Shown here: piece by piece, positions 37,327-46,292 of the stretch
Layout of the letters: every line of letters starts with the position of its first letter
Position numbering within the stretch: position 1 is the stretch's first letter
Assembly: GCA_016718825.1 (NCBI GenBank)
Contig: JADKCL010000013.1
Location: forward strand, 133,239-197,238
Direction of reading: 5' to 3'
Length of the DNA: 64,000 nt
From: Bacteroidota bacterium
GTDB taxonomy: Bacteria > Bacteroidota > Bacteroidia > J057 > JADKCL01
Translations under genes and position numbers: made by a program
The notes under the pieces: generated by a model
Seen by the model: only the letters and a program-made list of their open reading frames with translations
What the model was told of the DNA's origin: nothing
The model's database searches: none

Positions 37327-37377
37327 AAACGAAACGGCGATGCATCTTGCCTGAAAGGTGCATCGCCGTTTTCGTTT
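37327..37377 (+). terminator. integrase terminator / near-perfect 18-bp inverted repeat
   Basis: aaacgaaacggcgatgca pairs with tgcatcgccgttttcgttt, with one extra T, just 12 bp after the integrase stop. It has a T-rich 3' arm and probably terminates the integrase transcript, though such a long stem could also be a recombination or attachment-related site. Confidence 0.65.
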
Positions 37378-37396
37378 GGGCCAAACCTATGCCTTT

Positions 37397-37484
37397 CCTA
37401 TTGTTTTCCTTGCAAAAGCTATGTGTTTGCTATCCTTTTCCTCTGTTTTGACCATCCATCCACCATACGTTTCCTATCCTTTTC
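37397..37484 (+). repeat. 11-bp-period repeat array 1
   Basis: Eight consecutive 11-bp blocks, for example cctattgtttt, ctatccttttc, ctctgttttga, ccatacgtttc and again ctatccttttc. Pyrimidine-rich on the plus strand. It lies beyond the 3' end of the winged-helix gene at 37519-37980 and after the integrase terminator. An 11-bp period is not coding. Confidence 0.7.
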
Positions 37485-37518
37485 GAGAGGCCGTTTTGCG
37501 GTTGGTGATGGCAGCTTG

Positions 37519-37980
37519 TCACTCGGCGACGGAATATAAGTATGCTCCCCGCCCCTTTCGCTTCTGCCGGACAACCGCCCCAGCCTTGACGAGCTGCGAA
37601 AGGTGGACGGAGACCGCATTGTCCACTTCCATTGATTGCAGGAAGAGCGGTTCCCAAGCGACCAACACCGGGCCGATCTCCCTTGCGAGCAGGGGCCGCT
37701 TGGCCTCGGTCATCACAAGGATGATCTTGTCCTTCCAAGTCATGCGCGTAGAGTACCCCGCCGGGGCATGGACGCTTCCGAATTCCACTTCGTGCTGCAA
37801 GGGCGTGCTTGACATTGCATCGATGATCGCCTCAAGCTCTTCCCGCTCCCGATGCAGCATCTCCTCAAGCGCGGTGACGCGCTTGCGCTGCCTTGCCTCC
37901 AGTTCGAGCAACTGCCTGTCGGGTATGCCCCGCCATTTCAGGCGGGCTGTCTCAGCCTCGCTCAAAAGTCCACGTCCCAT
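37519..37980 (-). CDS. coiled-coil / winged-helix small protein, paralog 1
   Basis: The 153-residue protein has an N-terminal helix (LKWRGIPDRQLLELEARQRKR) and coiled-coil (VTALEEMLHREREELEAI), then a C-terminal domain (MTWKDKIILVMTEAKRPLLA, REIGPVLV, VSVHLSQLVKAGAVVRQKRKGRGAYLY) resembling a winged helix of the HARE-HTH kind. It is closely paralogous to the proteins at 54840 and 61742. Repeat arrays flank it on both sides, and an inverted repeat precedes the start. It is likely DNA binding, perhaps autoregulatory. The HARE-HTH assignment rests on pattern only. Confidence 0.75.
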   Translation of the reverse strand: MGRGLLSEAETARLKWRGIPDRQLLELEARQRKRVTALEEMLHREREELEAIIDAMSSTPLQHEVEFGSVHAPAGYSTRMTWKDKIILVMTEAKRPLLAREIGPVLVAWEPLFLQSMEVDNAVSVHLSQLVKAGAVVRQKRKGRGAYLYSVAE

Positions 37981-37984
37981 GCCG

Positions 37985-38006
37985 AATGCGGTTCATTTTC
38001 CGCATT
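37985..38006 (-). promoter_or_regulatory. operator-like inverted repeat before winged-helix gene
   Basis: aatgcgg at 37985-37991 is complementary to ccgcatt at 38000-38006, with an 8-nt spacer, 5 bp from the ATG at 37980. It could be a binding site for the encoded winged-helix protein or an mRNA hairpin. Confidence 0.4.
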
Positions 38007-38019
38007 GGGTAAATATCGC

Positions 38020-38125
38020 GAAAAATTGAAATCGCATTGGAAAACCGCAGGAAAACCGCAAGAAAAGCCTCGGAAAAGCCTATGAAAACCTTCATAAAGG
38101 CAGGAAAAAGCTAAGAAAATGCTAA
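38020..38125 (-). repeat. 11-bp-period repeat array 2
   Basis: Plus-strand blocks gaaaaattgaa, gaaaaccgcag, gaaaaccgcaa, gaaaagcctcg, gaaaagcctat, gaaaaccttca, gaaaaagctaa and gaaaatgctaa, mostly exactly 11 bp each, with two 9-bp blocks among them. On the minus strand, which is the coding strand of the winged-helix gene just downstream, they read as pyrimidine-rich ...ttttc units. It begins 40 bp upstream of that gene's start. The rest of 38126-38540 has no credible gene. Confidence 0.75.
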
Positions 38126-38540
38126 AGTAGGAGGCGGTAAACTGTACCCGAATTGCCAAATGTGGTCGCCTGGATGAATCGCCCTTTCTCCATCGGTGTG
38201 AATCTTCTGTGATTGCACGGAAAATCCTTCCTCGCAATCGACTGATTTCGAGGAAACAGCATGACTTTCTGAAACCAAAGGGAAGGTGCTTCTGCTTGGC
38301 AATGCCCCGATTGTCAATGCCAATCCGTAAATTCAATTGCGTGGGATTGCCGGAACCGAATAAAAGGAAACGGGCAGGTGGCGCGGCTGCAAGCGATTTC
38401 CGACCAGTTGGCGCGGAATCAAATGCAACTCGGATTTTGTCGTTATGGAATCGGCACGATGAATGCACCATGTGTTTGCAGCATGTTGCCTCAGCCTTGT
38501 AAATGTCGTAACCTTGTGTATTAGTCTTTGATCGTTCACT

Positions 38541-38944
38541 ATGGAAAAACGGATTATACTACTCCTTTTGTGGATTTTGGTAGCAGTGCCAATGGCACTT
38601 GTAGCCCAAAACGACACAGCAAATGGAGCGCCCAAACCAGCCTACCAAGTCACGGGAATCATGGAAACTCCCATCTGGGACGGCAAGCCCATCGACCCGC
38701 ATTGCGGCAAGGTGTTTGGATGCGGTGGGGAGACATCCCCAAAGGGAAGACTGTTCCAGGACCGCGACCCTGCGACCGCCGACCTGAAAAAGAAGAAAGG
38801 AATCATCGTGATGGACACGACCGACGCAGACACTTTCGCGAAGATGGAAGGCGGGATAAGCTTTTGGGACTTTTATTTGACCCAAAAAACAGGGACGGGA
38901 AGCTTCCGGGAGGAACCTTTAAGCCAACCACTGGCAAGATGTAG
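38541..38944 (+). CDS. small secreted protein (frameshifted near its end)
   Basis: The frame starts MEKRIILLLLWILVAVPMAL, a signal peptide ending VAQ. The mature part is small, Cys- and Gly-containing (IDPHCGKVFGCGGETSPKG). In its own frame it runs without stop into the following gene. The neighbouring frame continues it more naturally from the A-run at about 38884 as KNRDGKLPGGTFKPTTGKM and stops at 38944, so a one-base frameshift in AAAAAA is likely. The function is unknown. Confidence 0.6.
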
Positions 38945-39005
38945 GTTTTTCGGATTTCATGCCTCTGATCCCAAAACGCAAGATCAATTCACCTCGATTA
39001 ATACT

Positions 39006-40916
39006 ATGGGAAAACGAATTTTACACTTTATCCTGCTGGCAGTGACCATCTTTCAGGGCAGGCTTGCGGCGCAAAACGAAAACGTAACCATTCGCACGGA
39101 CTTTGAAATGGGCAAGGCTTACCACTTGCAACAAGCTGCAAACTGGATGCCCGCTGCACCGACCTTTACTGTAAACGAGAAAGGTACGATGGGCGACGAC
39201 CCGAATCCGTTACCACCCTACAATGTTGGGGACGAGAACGAAACCAGCGCGAAAACCTCGGGCACCAATGGCTTCATGGTGAACGTGGGCCGAAACTTTG
39301 TAGGAAACCACCTCACGGGCGGCACTCCCTCGGACAATACAGTGGCGATCTCCAATGATGGGCTGATCGTGTCGGCAGACAATTATAGTATCGCCTATTT
39401 CAAGGAGAATGGGGACACGATCACACAGTTTGGCTTGCCGTTGGGCAAGTTTTACAGCGACACCACCATGAAACGTGATCCGTTTGATCCCAGGGTGATC
39501 TACGACAGCTACGAAAACAGATTCATTTTTGTCTCGCTTTTCCGCTCCAACGATTACAAGCAATCTAGGATGCTGCTGAGTTTCTCGAAGCCCTTGGTTG
39601 CGGATACGGTCGAGTGGTATCAATACCAAATCAATTGTGACAGCATATTCACCTCTGCCAGTGAGGCGATGTACTACTTTGACTATCCAAATATCGCAGT
39701 CAGCAAAAGCCAGTTAGTGGTGGCGCTTTTGATCCAGAAACGTGACACGAATGCCGGAACGAATTCAGGTGTGACCAATGTTGTCTTCCAGATCGACAAG
39801 GGCAGTGGATATGCAAATGCGCAAGGTCTTGCATTTAGATCATGGAAGAACATCGAAAACGCAGATAATCGCAAGGACATCAACCTTGTTCCGGCAATGG
39901 ACGCGCTCCAAGGTGATTCCTACGATACGCTTTGCTATCTCGTCCAGAACTATTCGTCGGGGAGTTCCAAGTTCTTTTGGTTTGAGCTGAATGGAAGCAT
40001 TGGCAGCCCGAACGCGCAGCTTCTTGGCCATTCGACCCTCCCTTCATTCTTCTATGCCACGCCAAGCTATGCCTCGCAGCTTGGCGGAAATGGAGGCGAC
40101 AGGATATCAGTCTTGGATTGCGACATTCAGTATGCCCTTTTTCAAAACAACAAGCTGCATTTCGTATTTACCAGAAGCAACCAAGATTGGGCGGAATTGG
40201 TCTATGCCAACATCAATGTCACGACCAATGCGTTCACGCACTCTGAACTTGATGGTGTTGCCAACAGCGAGAATTTCCTACGGCCTTCCATTGCTTGCTA
40301 TGGCGTGGATTCCACCGATGAAAATTACTTGATCGGGTTCTTGCGAACTGGCCCCAACCAATTTCCTGAAATCTGTGCGGTGAATTACGATAGCACGGGT
40401 TGGAGCCTTGCGCCAACCTCGGTGAAGGCTGGCCTCGGAATATTGGACTTGAGGCAAGACCTTGTGGCACCTTGGGATTCATTGGAGCGTTGGGGAGACT
40501 ATACCTGCATACAAAGGCGGTACAGCGACCCGTTTAGACGGTGCTGGATGGTTGGCGCACATGCGTTTGGGCTTGCGCCCAATCATTTCGGGAAGGTGAG
40601 CGGTGTGAATGCCTGGATAGCGGAATTGGGCGACTCGCTTCCCGCAATTGGGATAACATCACCCGTCATTGCCCTAAAATTCATGATCGCCCCTAACCCT
40701 GCCAGCAACACCAACAGTGTCGTTGCGCATTTCCCCAATACCTTGATCGGGACAATCGTTGTTGCCAACCTGCAAGGCCAAGTATTCGCAGAAGTCACGT
40801 TTTCAGGCAAGTATGCCGAGATTCCCGTTGCCGATCTTCCCGATGGCATGTATTTTGTCACTGCAAAAACCAAAGGTGTAAAGTATGAAACTCAGAAACT
40901 TATTGTCCGCAATTAG
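39006..40916 (+). CDS. T9SS cargo protein with N-terminal signal peptide
   Basis: I set the start at the internal ATG at 39006 because a new signal peptide begins there (MGKRILHFILLAVTIFQGRL, AAQ). The 636-residue protein has a beta-propeller-like body with GTPSDNTVAISNDGLIVSAD, PFDPRVIYDSYENRFIFVSLF and RWGDYTCIQRRYSDP elements, and a type-A T9SS sorting domain at the end (FMIAPNPASNTNSVVAHF, VANLQGQVF, LPDGMYFVTAKTKG). It is likely secreted or surface-bound. No catalytic motif is seen. A lipoprotein gene overlaps its 3' end. Confidence 0.8.
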   Translation: MGKRILHFILLAVTIFQGRLAAQNENVTIRTDFEMGKAYHLQQAANWMPAAPTFTVNEKGTMGDDPNPLPPYNVGDENETSAKTSGTNGFMVNVGRNFVGNHLTGGTPSDNTVAISNDGLIVSADNYSIAYFKENGDTITQFGLPLGKFYSDTTMKRDPFDPRVIYDSYENRFIFVSLFRSNDYKQSRMLLSFSKPLVADTVEWYQYQINCDSIFTSASEAMYYFDYPNIAVSKSQLVVALLIQKRDTNAGTNSGVTNVVFQIDKGSGYANAQGLAFRSWKNIENADNRKDINLVPAMDALQGDSYDTLCYLVQNYSSGSSKFFWFELNGSIGSPNAQLLGHSTLPSFFYATPSYASQLGGNGGDRISVLDCDIQYALFQNNKLHFVFTRSNQDWAELVYANINVTTNAFTHSELDGVANSENFLRPSIACYGVDSTDENYLIGFLRTGPNQFPEICAVNYDSTGWSLAPTSVKAGLGILDLRQDLVAPWDSLERWGDYTCIQRRYSDPFRRCWMVGAHAFGLAPNHFGKVSGVNAWIAELGDSLPAIGITSPVIALKFMIAPNPASNTNSVVAHFPNTLIGTIVVANLQGQVFAEVTFSGKYAEIPVADLPDGMYFVTAKTKGVKYETQKLIVRN

Positions 40917-41205
40917 TCTTGTCGCCCTCATTTCCGCTTGCCAGCCCCCTGCGCAAACCAACGATGCCCGGCGTGAGTTGGACTCAATCAGAACCGTCCT
41001 GAACCATCGGATCGATTCCTTGGAGGCGGTGACTGGCACCCTTTCAGATAGCCTCGAAGCAATGCGAATAGCACAAAATATGCTCAAGGACTCTCTGGCC
41101 CACAAATCGGAAAAGCAGCCCAAGCGACCTCCGTTTGTAGCCCGCGACCTCAAAAATGGCGATATTAAGGATGGGGAGGATGGGCCAAGAAAGGGAGGCA
41201 AATAG
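40885..41205 (+). CDS. small coiled-coil lipoprotein
   Basis: The 106-residue product starts MKLRNLLSAISLVALISACQ, with a lipobox before Cys20. A helical coiled-coil stretch follows (LDSIRTVLNHRIDSLEAVTG, LSDSLEAMRIAQNMLKDSL), and the C-terminus is charged and Gly-rich. It overlaps the end of the T9SS gene by 32 bp and precedes the metalloprotease, so the three are probably co-transcribed. The role is unknown; envelope anchoring is possible. Confidence 0.7.
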   Translation: MKLRNLLSAISLVALISACQPPAQTNDARRELDSIRTVLNHRIDSLEAVTGTLSDSLEAMRIAQNMLKDSLAHKSEKQPKRPPFVARDLKNGDIKDGEDGPRKGGK

Positions 41206-41286
41206 AACCTCCTCGGCTGGCCAATACGATTCAATGTATTCTCGAAAATCAATCACACGAAAATCCCTCCGCAAAAACTTGGAAAT

Positions 41287-43128
41287 ATGAAAACACGCTT
41301 CACTCTGCTCATCTTCACAATCACCTTGGCGATCCTTGCCAGTTCGACCTATTCCCTCCATGCACAGCTAATCCCTGTCCCGCTAGAAAGGCGCATGGCC
41401 ACCGCTCAACTCGTAATCGAGGGTGAGGTGATCCACTCCCATAGTTTCTTTGGGGACAACCGCAACATCTACACGAGCCACATCGTGCGCATTGACAAAA
41501 TTATCAAGGGAAGCCCCGCCATAGCCACATTGGAGATTATCTTGGAGGGTGGCACGGTCGGCGGAAAGTCACTTTGGATCAGCGACCACTTGGTTTTGGG
41601 GCCAAAGTCTTCGGGGGTGTTTTTTCTAAACCCGCTTGGAGATACGCATCCTGCTAAGCTCGGGAACCCAAGGCTCGCCTACGATGTTTACGCCGATTCG
41701 CAGGGCTTCATCGCGTACATGGAGCAGCCTGGCGCGACGATAGCAGTAGAGCCGTTTCACGTATATCGGAGCATCGCCACCGACCTCTATCCCTTGCTGG
41801 GCCTGTCGGGAGCGCAAGCTCCTGTGAAGCACAAACCCATACCCTTGCGCGTTTCAGGCGGGCCGATCATCGATAGCATTCGGCCTTTGGAAGTAACCGC
41901 TGGTACGCGCACGACCTTGAGCATTTATGGGCATGGCTTTCTGTCTGGGCAAGGGACAGTCCAGTTTCCAAATGCAAATACCGGGGGAACTAGCATGATG
42001 GTCGGTGACTCGACGGACGTTCAGCAGTGGACAGATACGCTGATAAGGGTTTGGGTCCCAAGCATTGGGGCATTGCCCTTTTTCATAGGTACGGCTGGAT
42101 CAGGGCAAATAGAAATTGAAAATATCTCAGGCGACACTGCGCGGAGTGCCGAAAACGTTGCGGTGCTTTTCGGGATCAAAAATGTCAGGAACCAAGACAA
42201 CCAATATCCAATCGGTGTTGCGGAATTTGCCTCACTGTTCGACCAAGATTCCCATGTGCCGAGCGACACGAGTGGAGGCTATACTTTCAGGCTCAGTGAT
42301 TCATTCTCAGCAACAGATAGTGCGGAGGTTGCGCTTAAGCAGGCGTTGCGGCAGTGGCGATGCGCTACGGGAGTGAATTTCAAGATAGGAGCCGATACCT
42401 CCCTCAATGTTTCGGGGAATGATCTTGTAAACCTGGTAAGATGGGACGACTTTCCAGATACCCTTGCAACTGGTCGCTTGGCAAGGACAACACTCTATTT
42501 TGTGGACTGCGTGGTTGGCCAAGCACCGGCCTATCAAATCTCGGAGATAGATTTCACAGTCAATCGAGAATTTGCTTGGAACTTTGATACCACTGGAAAT
42601 GTGCCTTCCAAAGTGGATTTCTACTCCGTGGCCCTCCATGAGATGGGCCATGCGCATGGACTGGAGCATGTGATCGACACAAATGAGGTGATGTATTACA
42701 AAATCGCACCGGGTGAAAGAAAAGCCATGCTTACGTTGGAAGCGCTTGACGCTGGGTTTTGGATGATGGATTCAAGTGCCGTTGCAAGGGGCAACTGCTA
42801 TGGCCCCATGACGATTGTGCCTGCAAATGACTGCAACATGCTGCCCGTCGCTCCTAGGCTCGAAGATGCCGCCCAACTTCTACTATATCCCAATCCCTCA
42901 AACGGGACTATCCATGTCAAACGATCAGGTGGAACCCAATCGCGATCCTTGGAGATGAGGCTTTTCGATGCGGGAGGAAATGTCATCGCTTCCAACCGAT
43001 TTTCTGTAACTTCTACAACTGCGGATACTTGGCTCTTGGATATGAACCAACTTCCGTCTGGCCTCTACCTGGCAAGCCTCCGACTCGGCAATTCTCTATC
43101 TAATTCCAAAATTGTTCTGAGCAGATGA
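41287..43128 (+). CDS. T9SS-secreted zinc metalloprotease (matrixin-like)
   Basis: The 613-residue protein has a signal peptide (about residues 1-29, ending LHAQ). An IPT/TIG-like module (IIDSIRPLEVTAGTRTTLSIYGHGF) is followed by a protease domain with the zinc site VALHEMGHAHGLEHV (HExxHxxGxxH) near residue 450 and a later Met in NEVMYYKIAPGE, the metzincin Met-turn type. The end is a type-A T9SS sorting domain (LLLYPNPSNGTIHVKRSGG, FDAGGNVIAS, LPSGLYLASLRL). It probably degrades extracellular protein. The next gene overlaps its stop by 4 bp. Confidence 0.88.
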   Translation: MKTRFTLLIFTITLAILASSTYSLHAQLIPVPLERRMATAQLVIEGEVIHSHSFFGDNRNIYTSHIVRIDKIIKGSPAIATLEIILEGGTVGGKSLWISDHLVLGPKSSGVFFLNPLGDTHPAKLGNPRLAYDVYADSQGFIAYMEQPGATIAVEPFHVYRSIATDLYPLLGLSGAQAPVKHKPIPLRVSGGPIIDSIRPLEVTAGTRTTLSIYGHGFLSGQGTVQFPNANTGGTSMMVGDSTDVQQWTDTLIRVWVPSIGALPFFIGTAGSGQIEIENISGDTARSAENVAVLFGIKNVRNQDNQYPIGVAEFASLFDQDSHVPSDTSGGYTFRLSDSFSATDSAEVALKQALRQWRCATGVNFKIGADTSLNVSGNDLVNLVRWDDFPDTLATGRLARTTLYFVDCVVGQAPAYQISEIDFTVNREFAWNFDTTGNVPSKVDFYSVALHEMGHAHGLEHVIDTNEVMYYKIAPGERKAMLTLEALDAGFWMMDSSAVARGNCYGPMTIVPANDCNMLPVAPRLEDAAQLLLYPNPSNGTIHVKRSGGTQSRSLEMRLFDAGGNVIASNRFSVTSTTADTWLLDMNQLPSGLYLASLRLGNSLSNSKIVLSR

Positions 43129-43565
43129 AAGCACTACCTACCTTTTTTTGGCTTCCATTGACATCCATCATGATGATCGCGACCCTTATCTCTGCCTGTA
43201 CACCGCTCCAGCAAAAGCGCCGTGATCCAGAATGCCGACTTGTTTTTGAGCAGATCGAAAGGTGTTGGGGGCGTGATCCCGCCACTGGGCTGCATCTGCT
43301 CAAGTGCGCTGCTACTGGGGATCATGGATTTGGTCATTTCAAGAACGATGCTTGTTTCCAAGGTCTTCGACAACAGGATATTGAGCGCCTTTTTGGCAAG
43401 GCAGACACCATCGCGGGAGGTCACATGTATTACTACATGAGTCAGCCATGCCTTCAAGGAACCGCCGTTGTATCGAATGGATGCTACTACCTCCAATGTA
43501 TTCTTGATGCAAACGGTTTCGCTACAAGGATCATGATAGCAACGATGTTTGAGAATATCGATTAG
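43125..43565 (+). CDS. lipoprotein, Cys-rich
   Basis: The 146-residue protein has a lipoprotein signal (LTSIMMIATLISACT) with Cys at the end. The mature part has several Cys residues (CRLVFEQIERCWGRDP, LLKCAATGDHG, CYYLQCILDANG) and a DIERLFGKADTIAGGHMYYY stretch like small SmpA/BamE-type lipoproteins. Its ATG overlaps the metalloprotease stop (ATGA). It may be an inhibitor or anchor for the protease, which is only inference. Confidence 0.7.
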   Translation: MKALPTFFWLPLTSIMMIATLISACTPLQQKRRDPECRLVFEQIERCWGRDPATGLHLLKCAATGDHGFGHFKNDACFQGLRQQDIERLFGKADTIAGGHMYYYMSQPCLQGTAVVSNGCYYLQCILDANGFATRIMIATMFENID

Positions 43566-43655
43566 CTAGCACCTGGCTCGTTTCCAGACAAGGGAAAGGA
43601 TTGCCCCCAATTCCATCTATCAACTACCTCAAGAAAGCGAAATTCACTCTAAGGC

Positions 43656-43686
43656 AAACCCAAATAGCCCGCTATTTGGGTTTCCT
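43656..43686 (+). terminator. intrinsic terminator
   Basis: Perfect 12-bp stem aaacccaaatag/ctatttgggttt with a 4-nt loop, about 90 bp after the lipoprotein stop. The interval 43690-44060 beyond it has no credible gene. Confidence 0.75.
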
Positions 43687-44060
43687 GTCACCGCTTACAT
43701 ACAGAGCTTACCCACATTCACCGTTTTGGAACACCGCCAGATGGCTCCCTTTTTCACAAAATCAAACGCGCAGCCATTGAGAATTTGATCCGATTTAACC
43801 GTGTCGGTGGTTTCCCACCAAAAGCTACCCAAGATTCCTCCAAATCGAGCCTCAAAGAGTCCAGCAACCAAAGTGGGATTGATCCGCCCACGTAGGAAAT
43901 GTAAGATTTGGCAAGGCCGCTTCACAACAATCTTCAAGGCGATTGCCAATACGCTTAGCCCATTTCACCGCTTGGGGATATATTTTTGGCCTTTTCGGGC
44001 CGTTTTGCGTACCTTGGCTTTGTCGATTCTTGCATTTATCAACCAAAGAGTGGAGTGCGT

Positions 44061-44507
44061 ATGAGAAGGTTACTTTCGGGTCTTGCTTTCAGTTTGTTCA
44101 TTATCACATCGGTAGCCGCCCAAGGAAACGGGAATGGCTATGGAAATGGAGGCTATGGCAACAATGGAAACGGAAATGGCGGCTACGGAAACAATGGCAA
44201 TGGAAACGGAGGGTACAGCAACAACGCCTACGGCCAAGGAAACAGCCAATGGGCAAACGTCAATTGGCCGCAATGGCTGATCAACTGGCTTGAAAACGGG
44301 GGGCAGATACCGCCAGTGCTTGCGGCAAACGTGATCTGGGAAGCGCGAGGATGGGGGCAACAAACTTTCAGTCTGAACTATGGACAGATGTTGCAGAAAT
44401 ACAGCCAAGGGCAGCTCACGCTTGAATACCTTTCGACTTCACCGCCTTCATTGACTTTCAGAGTACGATTTGGTGGGTTGAGCATCACTGTCATTATTGA
44501 CGGTTGA
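44061..44507 (+). CDS. secreted Gly/Asn-rich repeat protein
   Basis: From the ATG at 44061 (MRRLLSGLAFSLFIITSVAA, signal peptide) the product has 148 residues. Residues about 22-65 are a low-complexity run of GNGGYGNN units, while the C-terminal 80 residues are ordered (NVNWPQWLINWLENGGQIPP, TFSLNYGQMLQKYSQGQLT, FRVRFGGLSITVIID). The Gly/Asn/Tyr part resembles extracellular filament or biofilm-matrix linkers. It ends 7 bp from the convergent gene at 44514 with no clear terminator between. Confidence 0.7.
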   Translation: MRRLLSGLAFSLFIITSVAAQGNGNGYGNGGYGNNGNGNGGYGNNGNGNGGYSNNAYGQGNSQWANVNWPQWLINWLENGGQIPPVLAANVIWEARGWGQQTFSLNYGQMLQKYSQGQLTLEYLSTSPPSLTFRVRFGGLSITVIIDG

Positions 44508-44513
44508 TTCCCA

Positions 44514-46022
44514 TTACCGAAGACGCAACTCTGTCCATCCAATCATCGGGTGCAGGTGGGGATTGAAGGTTGTATCCACAGAATGCTGGTAGCTCCGAAG
44601 ACGCTCTAGGAGCTTTCCCAACGACTTTCTTAACTTGGACTTGCCTTCAAGGTTGCTTTCTTTGGCCAATAGCATTACAAACTCTAATGCAGCAATTGCT
44701 ATCAAGGAATGAACCTCATCCTTCAAGTAGATTGTAAGATAGCGTTTGTATCGTTTTCCGTATGATTTCAAGCCACGCTCATCGTCTTCGTCGATCAGGA
44801 GCATGAGATGAAGTATTTGGAACACTGCTTGCAGGGCCACGAAAGGAAAAGAATCCGAATGCTCGTATGCTTGCCCAAATACCTCCCTAGCTGCCTTGGT
44901 ATTGCCCGTCGAAAGATGATAGAAACTAACAAATATGTGTGTTTGGAATAGCACCACATCCTTCTGCAAAGAATTTAGGATCGTTTTGTTTTCATTCCAA
45001 GCCTCAAGCCCCATTTCGCCGAAGGATGGAATGCCAAATTGAAAAGATGCATGAAAAAGTGAATAGGGAAGGCGACGCAGATAAGTAAATCGAATTGGTG
45101 ACTCTGACATCGCCCTTGTTCTGATTTCTTCAAGGATTCCAATAACCTTTTGCCTCCGATCCAATGCCGTGTAGTAAGCAGACAAGCGAAAAAGGCATCG
45201 GGCATGGTCTTCACTTTCGCTTTTTCGGATTTTTTCAAGTTGCTTGATCAAGTTCCGTAGCTTTTCGGCAGCCTTTGCAGCCTCAGCAGTTCGCCCTAGA
45301 AAGTAATGTAGCCCCTCATCTAGCCGTAACTTTTGAATCTGGTAGCTTATCGGCCAAGCATCAATGTTCTGGCGAAAAAATTTGCTCTGAAAATAGGATT
45401 CAGTATAGGTCTCGTCAAACTTGCCTGTTGTGAGAAGTTGGTGCCTCGCTTTTTCAAGATACTGAGCAGTATGGAGGTCGATTTCTGCATCTAAGGCCAC
45501 GAGCTTCCCATTTTCCATCGCCTCCCTTGCGATTTCTTCAACTTTACTGATCCGTTCATCTCCCTTGAAAATGATCGCCGCTGCCTTGAGTTCCTTTTTG
45601 TACAAGATGCCTAGCCAGCCAAATTCCTCCTGCTCCTTTGCGAACTGTTTTGCCTCTGCGATGAACTCCATTGTTTCATCATGTATGCCCCATCCAAGGA
45701 GGACATCGACATCCATGACCTGTAAGGCTACCTCCGACTGATAGAAGGCCATTTTCGATGCGGTGCGAATGAGCCATTTTCTCGCCGTCCTTCGCATCGA
45801 TCCCAAGTTATTGTCTGCAAATGCAGCTTTTTCTGCGGCAGGATCATACACATCCATCGAACGAAGAAGTGTCAGGAGCTTAAATTGCAATGGCTCCTTG
45901 AAACGCATCACGGCCATCATGGAAACCAATTGCCACTCCTCCTCAGAAAGCCCACGCACCATCGCCCAAAGCGTTGGTGACGCTTTGCGACCTCCCTTGG
46001 GCATGATTTTCTTTACGGACAT
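44514..46022 (-). CDS. hypothetical helical-repeat protein, paralog-like to 615-2138
   Basis: From the ATG at 46022 (MSVKKIMPKGGRKASPTLWA) the protein has 502 residues, almost all alpha-helical TPR-like repeats (for example AEAAKAAEKLRNLIKQLEKI and ARCLFRLSAYYTALDRRQK). The N-terminal MVRGLSEEEWQLVSMMAVMR, then LFKLLTLLRSMDVYD-like and LGSMRRTARKWLIRTASKM elements follow the same order as LVKSLTEKEVKAFKAEIM, KVFDILHGMESFD and NFSIAKSNLYDRLLEVL in the gene at 615. Role unknown. It has no signal peptide. Confidence 0.75.
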   Translation of the reverse strand: MSVKKIMPKGGRKASPTLWAMVRGLSEEEWQLVSMMAVMRFKEPLQFKLLTLLRSMDVYDPAAEKAAFADNNLGSMRRTARKWLIRTASKMAFYQSEVALQVMDVDVLLGWGIHDETMEFIAEAKQFAKEQEEFGWLGILYKKELKAAAIIFKGDERISKVEEIAREAMENGKLVALDAEIDLHTAQYLEKARHQLLTTGKFDETYTESYFQSKFFRQNIDAWPISYQIQKLRLDEGLHYFLGRTAEAAKAAEKLRNLIKQLEKIRKSESEDHARCLFRLSAYYTALDRRQKVIGILEEIRTRAMSESPIRFTYLRRLPYSLFHASFQFGIPSFGEMGLEAWNENKTILNSLQKDVVLFQTHIFVSFYHLSTGNTKAAREVFGQAYEHSDSFPFVALQAVFQILHLMLLIDEDDERGLKSYGKRYKRYLTIYLKDEVHSLIAIAALEFVMLLAKESNLEGKSKLRKSLGKLLERLRSYQHSVDTTFNPHLHPMIGWTELRLR

Positions 46023-46141
46023 AGGACGACAACGACTGACTGAAATCCTGATTGCGATCTTTAGCAAGATAGCAACTTTTTATGAAATGAAACCATCGTT
46101 CCTAAGAATGGAAATACTTTGGAAAATCTTTTTTTGCCTAT

Positions 46142-46169
46142 CATTCTATCTTGGCATCACGATAGAATG
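46142..46169 (+). promoter_or_regulatory. 9-bp inverted repeat overlapping a small-gene start
   Basis: cattctatc at 46142-46150 is the exact complement of gatagaatg at 46161-46169, and the ATG of the small frame at 46167 is the last part of the repeat. It could be an operator or an mRNA stem that hides the start codon. Confidence 0.45.
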
Positions 46170-46292
46170 AAACGAGGGGAGGAACGCTCTTTAATAGCGA
46201 TGGAAAAAGGCCAAGGGAAGCAGATAGGTGCAGGAATCGACAACTCACTTAACCCGCAACCTAAAGCCCTACGAGAAGATAACCCAGCCTAG
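46167..46292 (+). CDS. candidate 41-aa small protein
   Basis: A short frame starts at the ATG at 46167 (MKRGEERSLIAMEKGQGKQI, then GAGIDNSLNPQPKALREDNPA). Its stop lies at the base of a strong terminator hairpin at 46283-46325, and an inverted repeat covers its start. This placement supports a short transcript. An internal ATG at 46200 is a possible alternative. Protein expression is unproven. Confidence 0.35.
   Translation: MKRGEERSLIAMEKGQGKQIGAGIDNSLNPQPKALREDNPA

Noticed and set aside
37962..38471. Leftward 169-aa frame covering repeat array 2
   Set aside because: Its C-terminal half is simply the translated 11-bp repeat, and it overlaps the well-supported winged-helix start.
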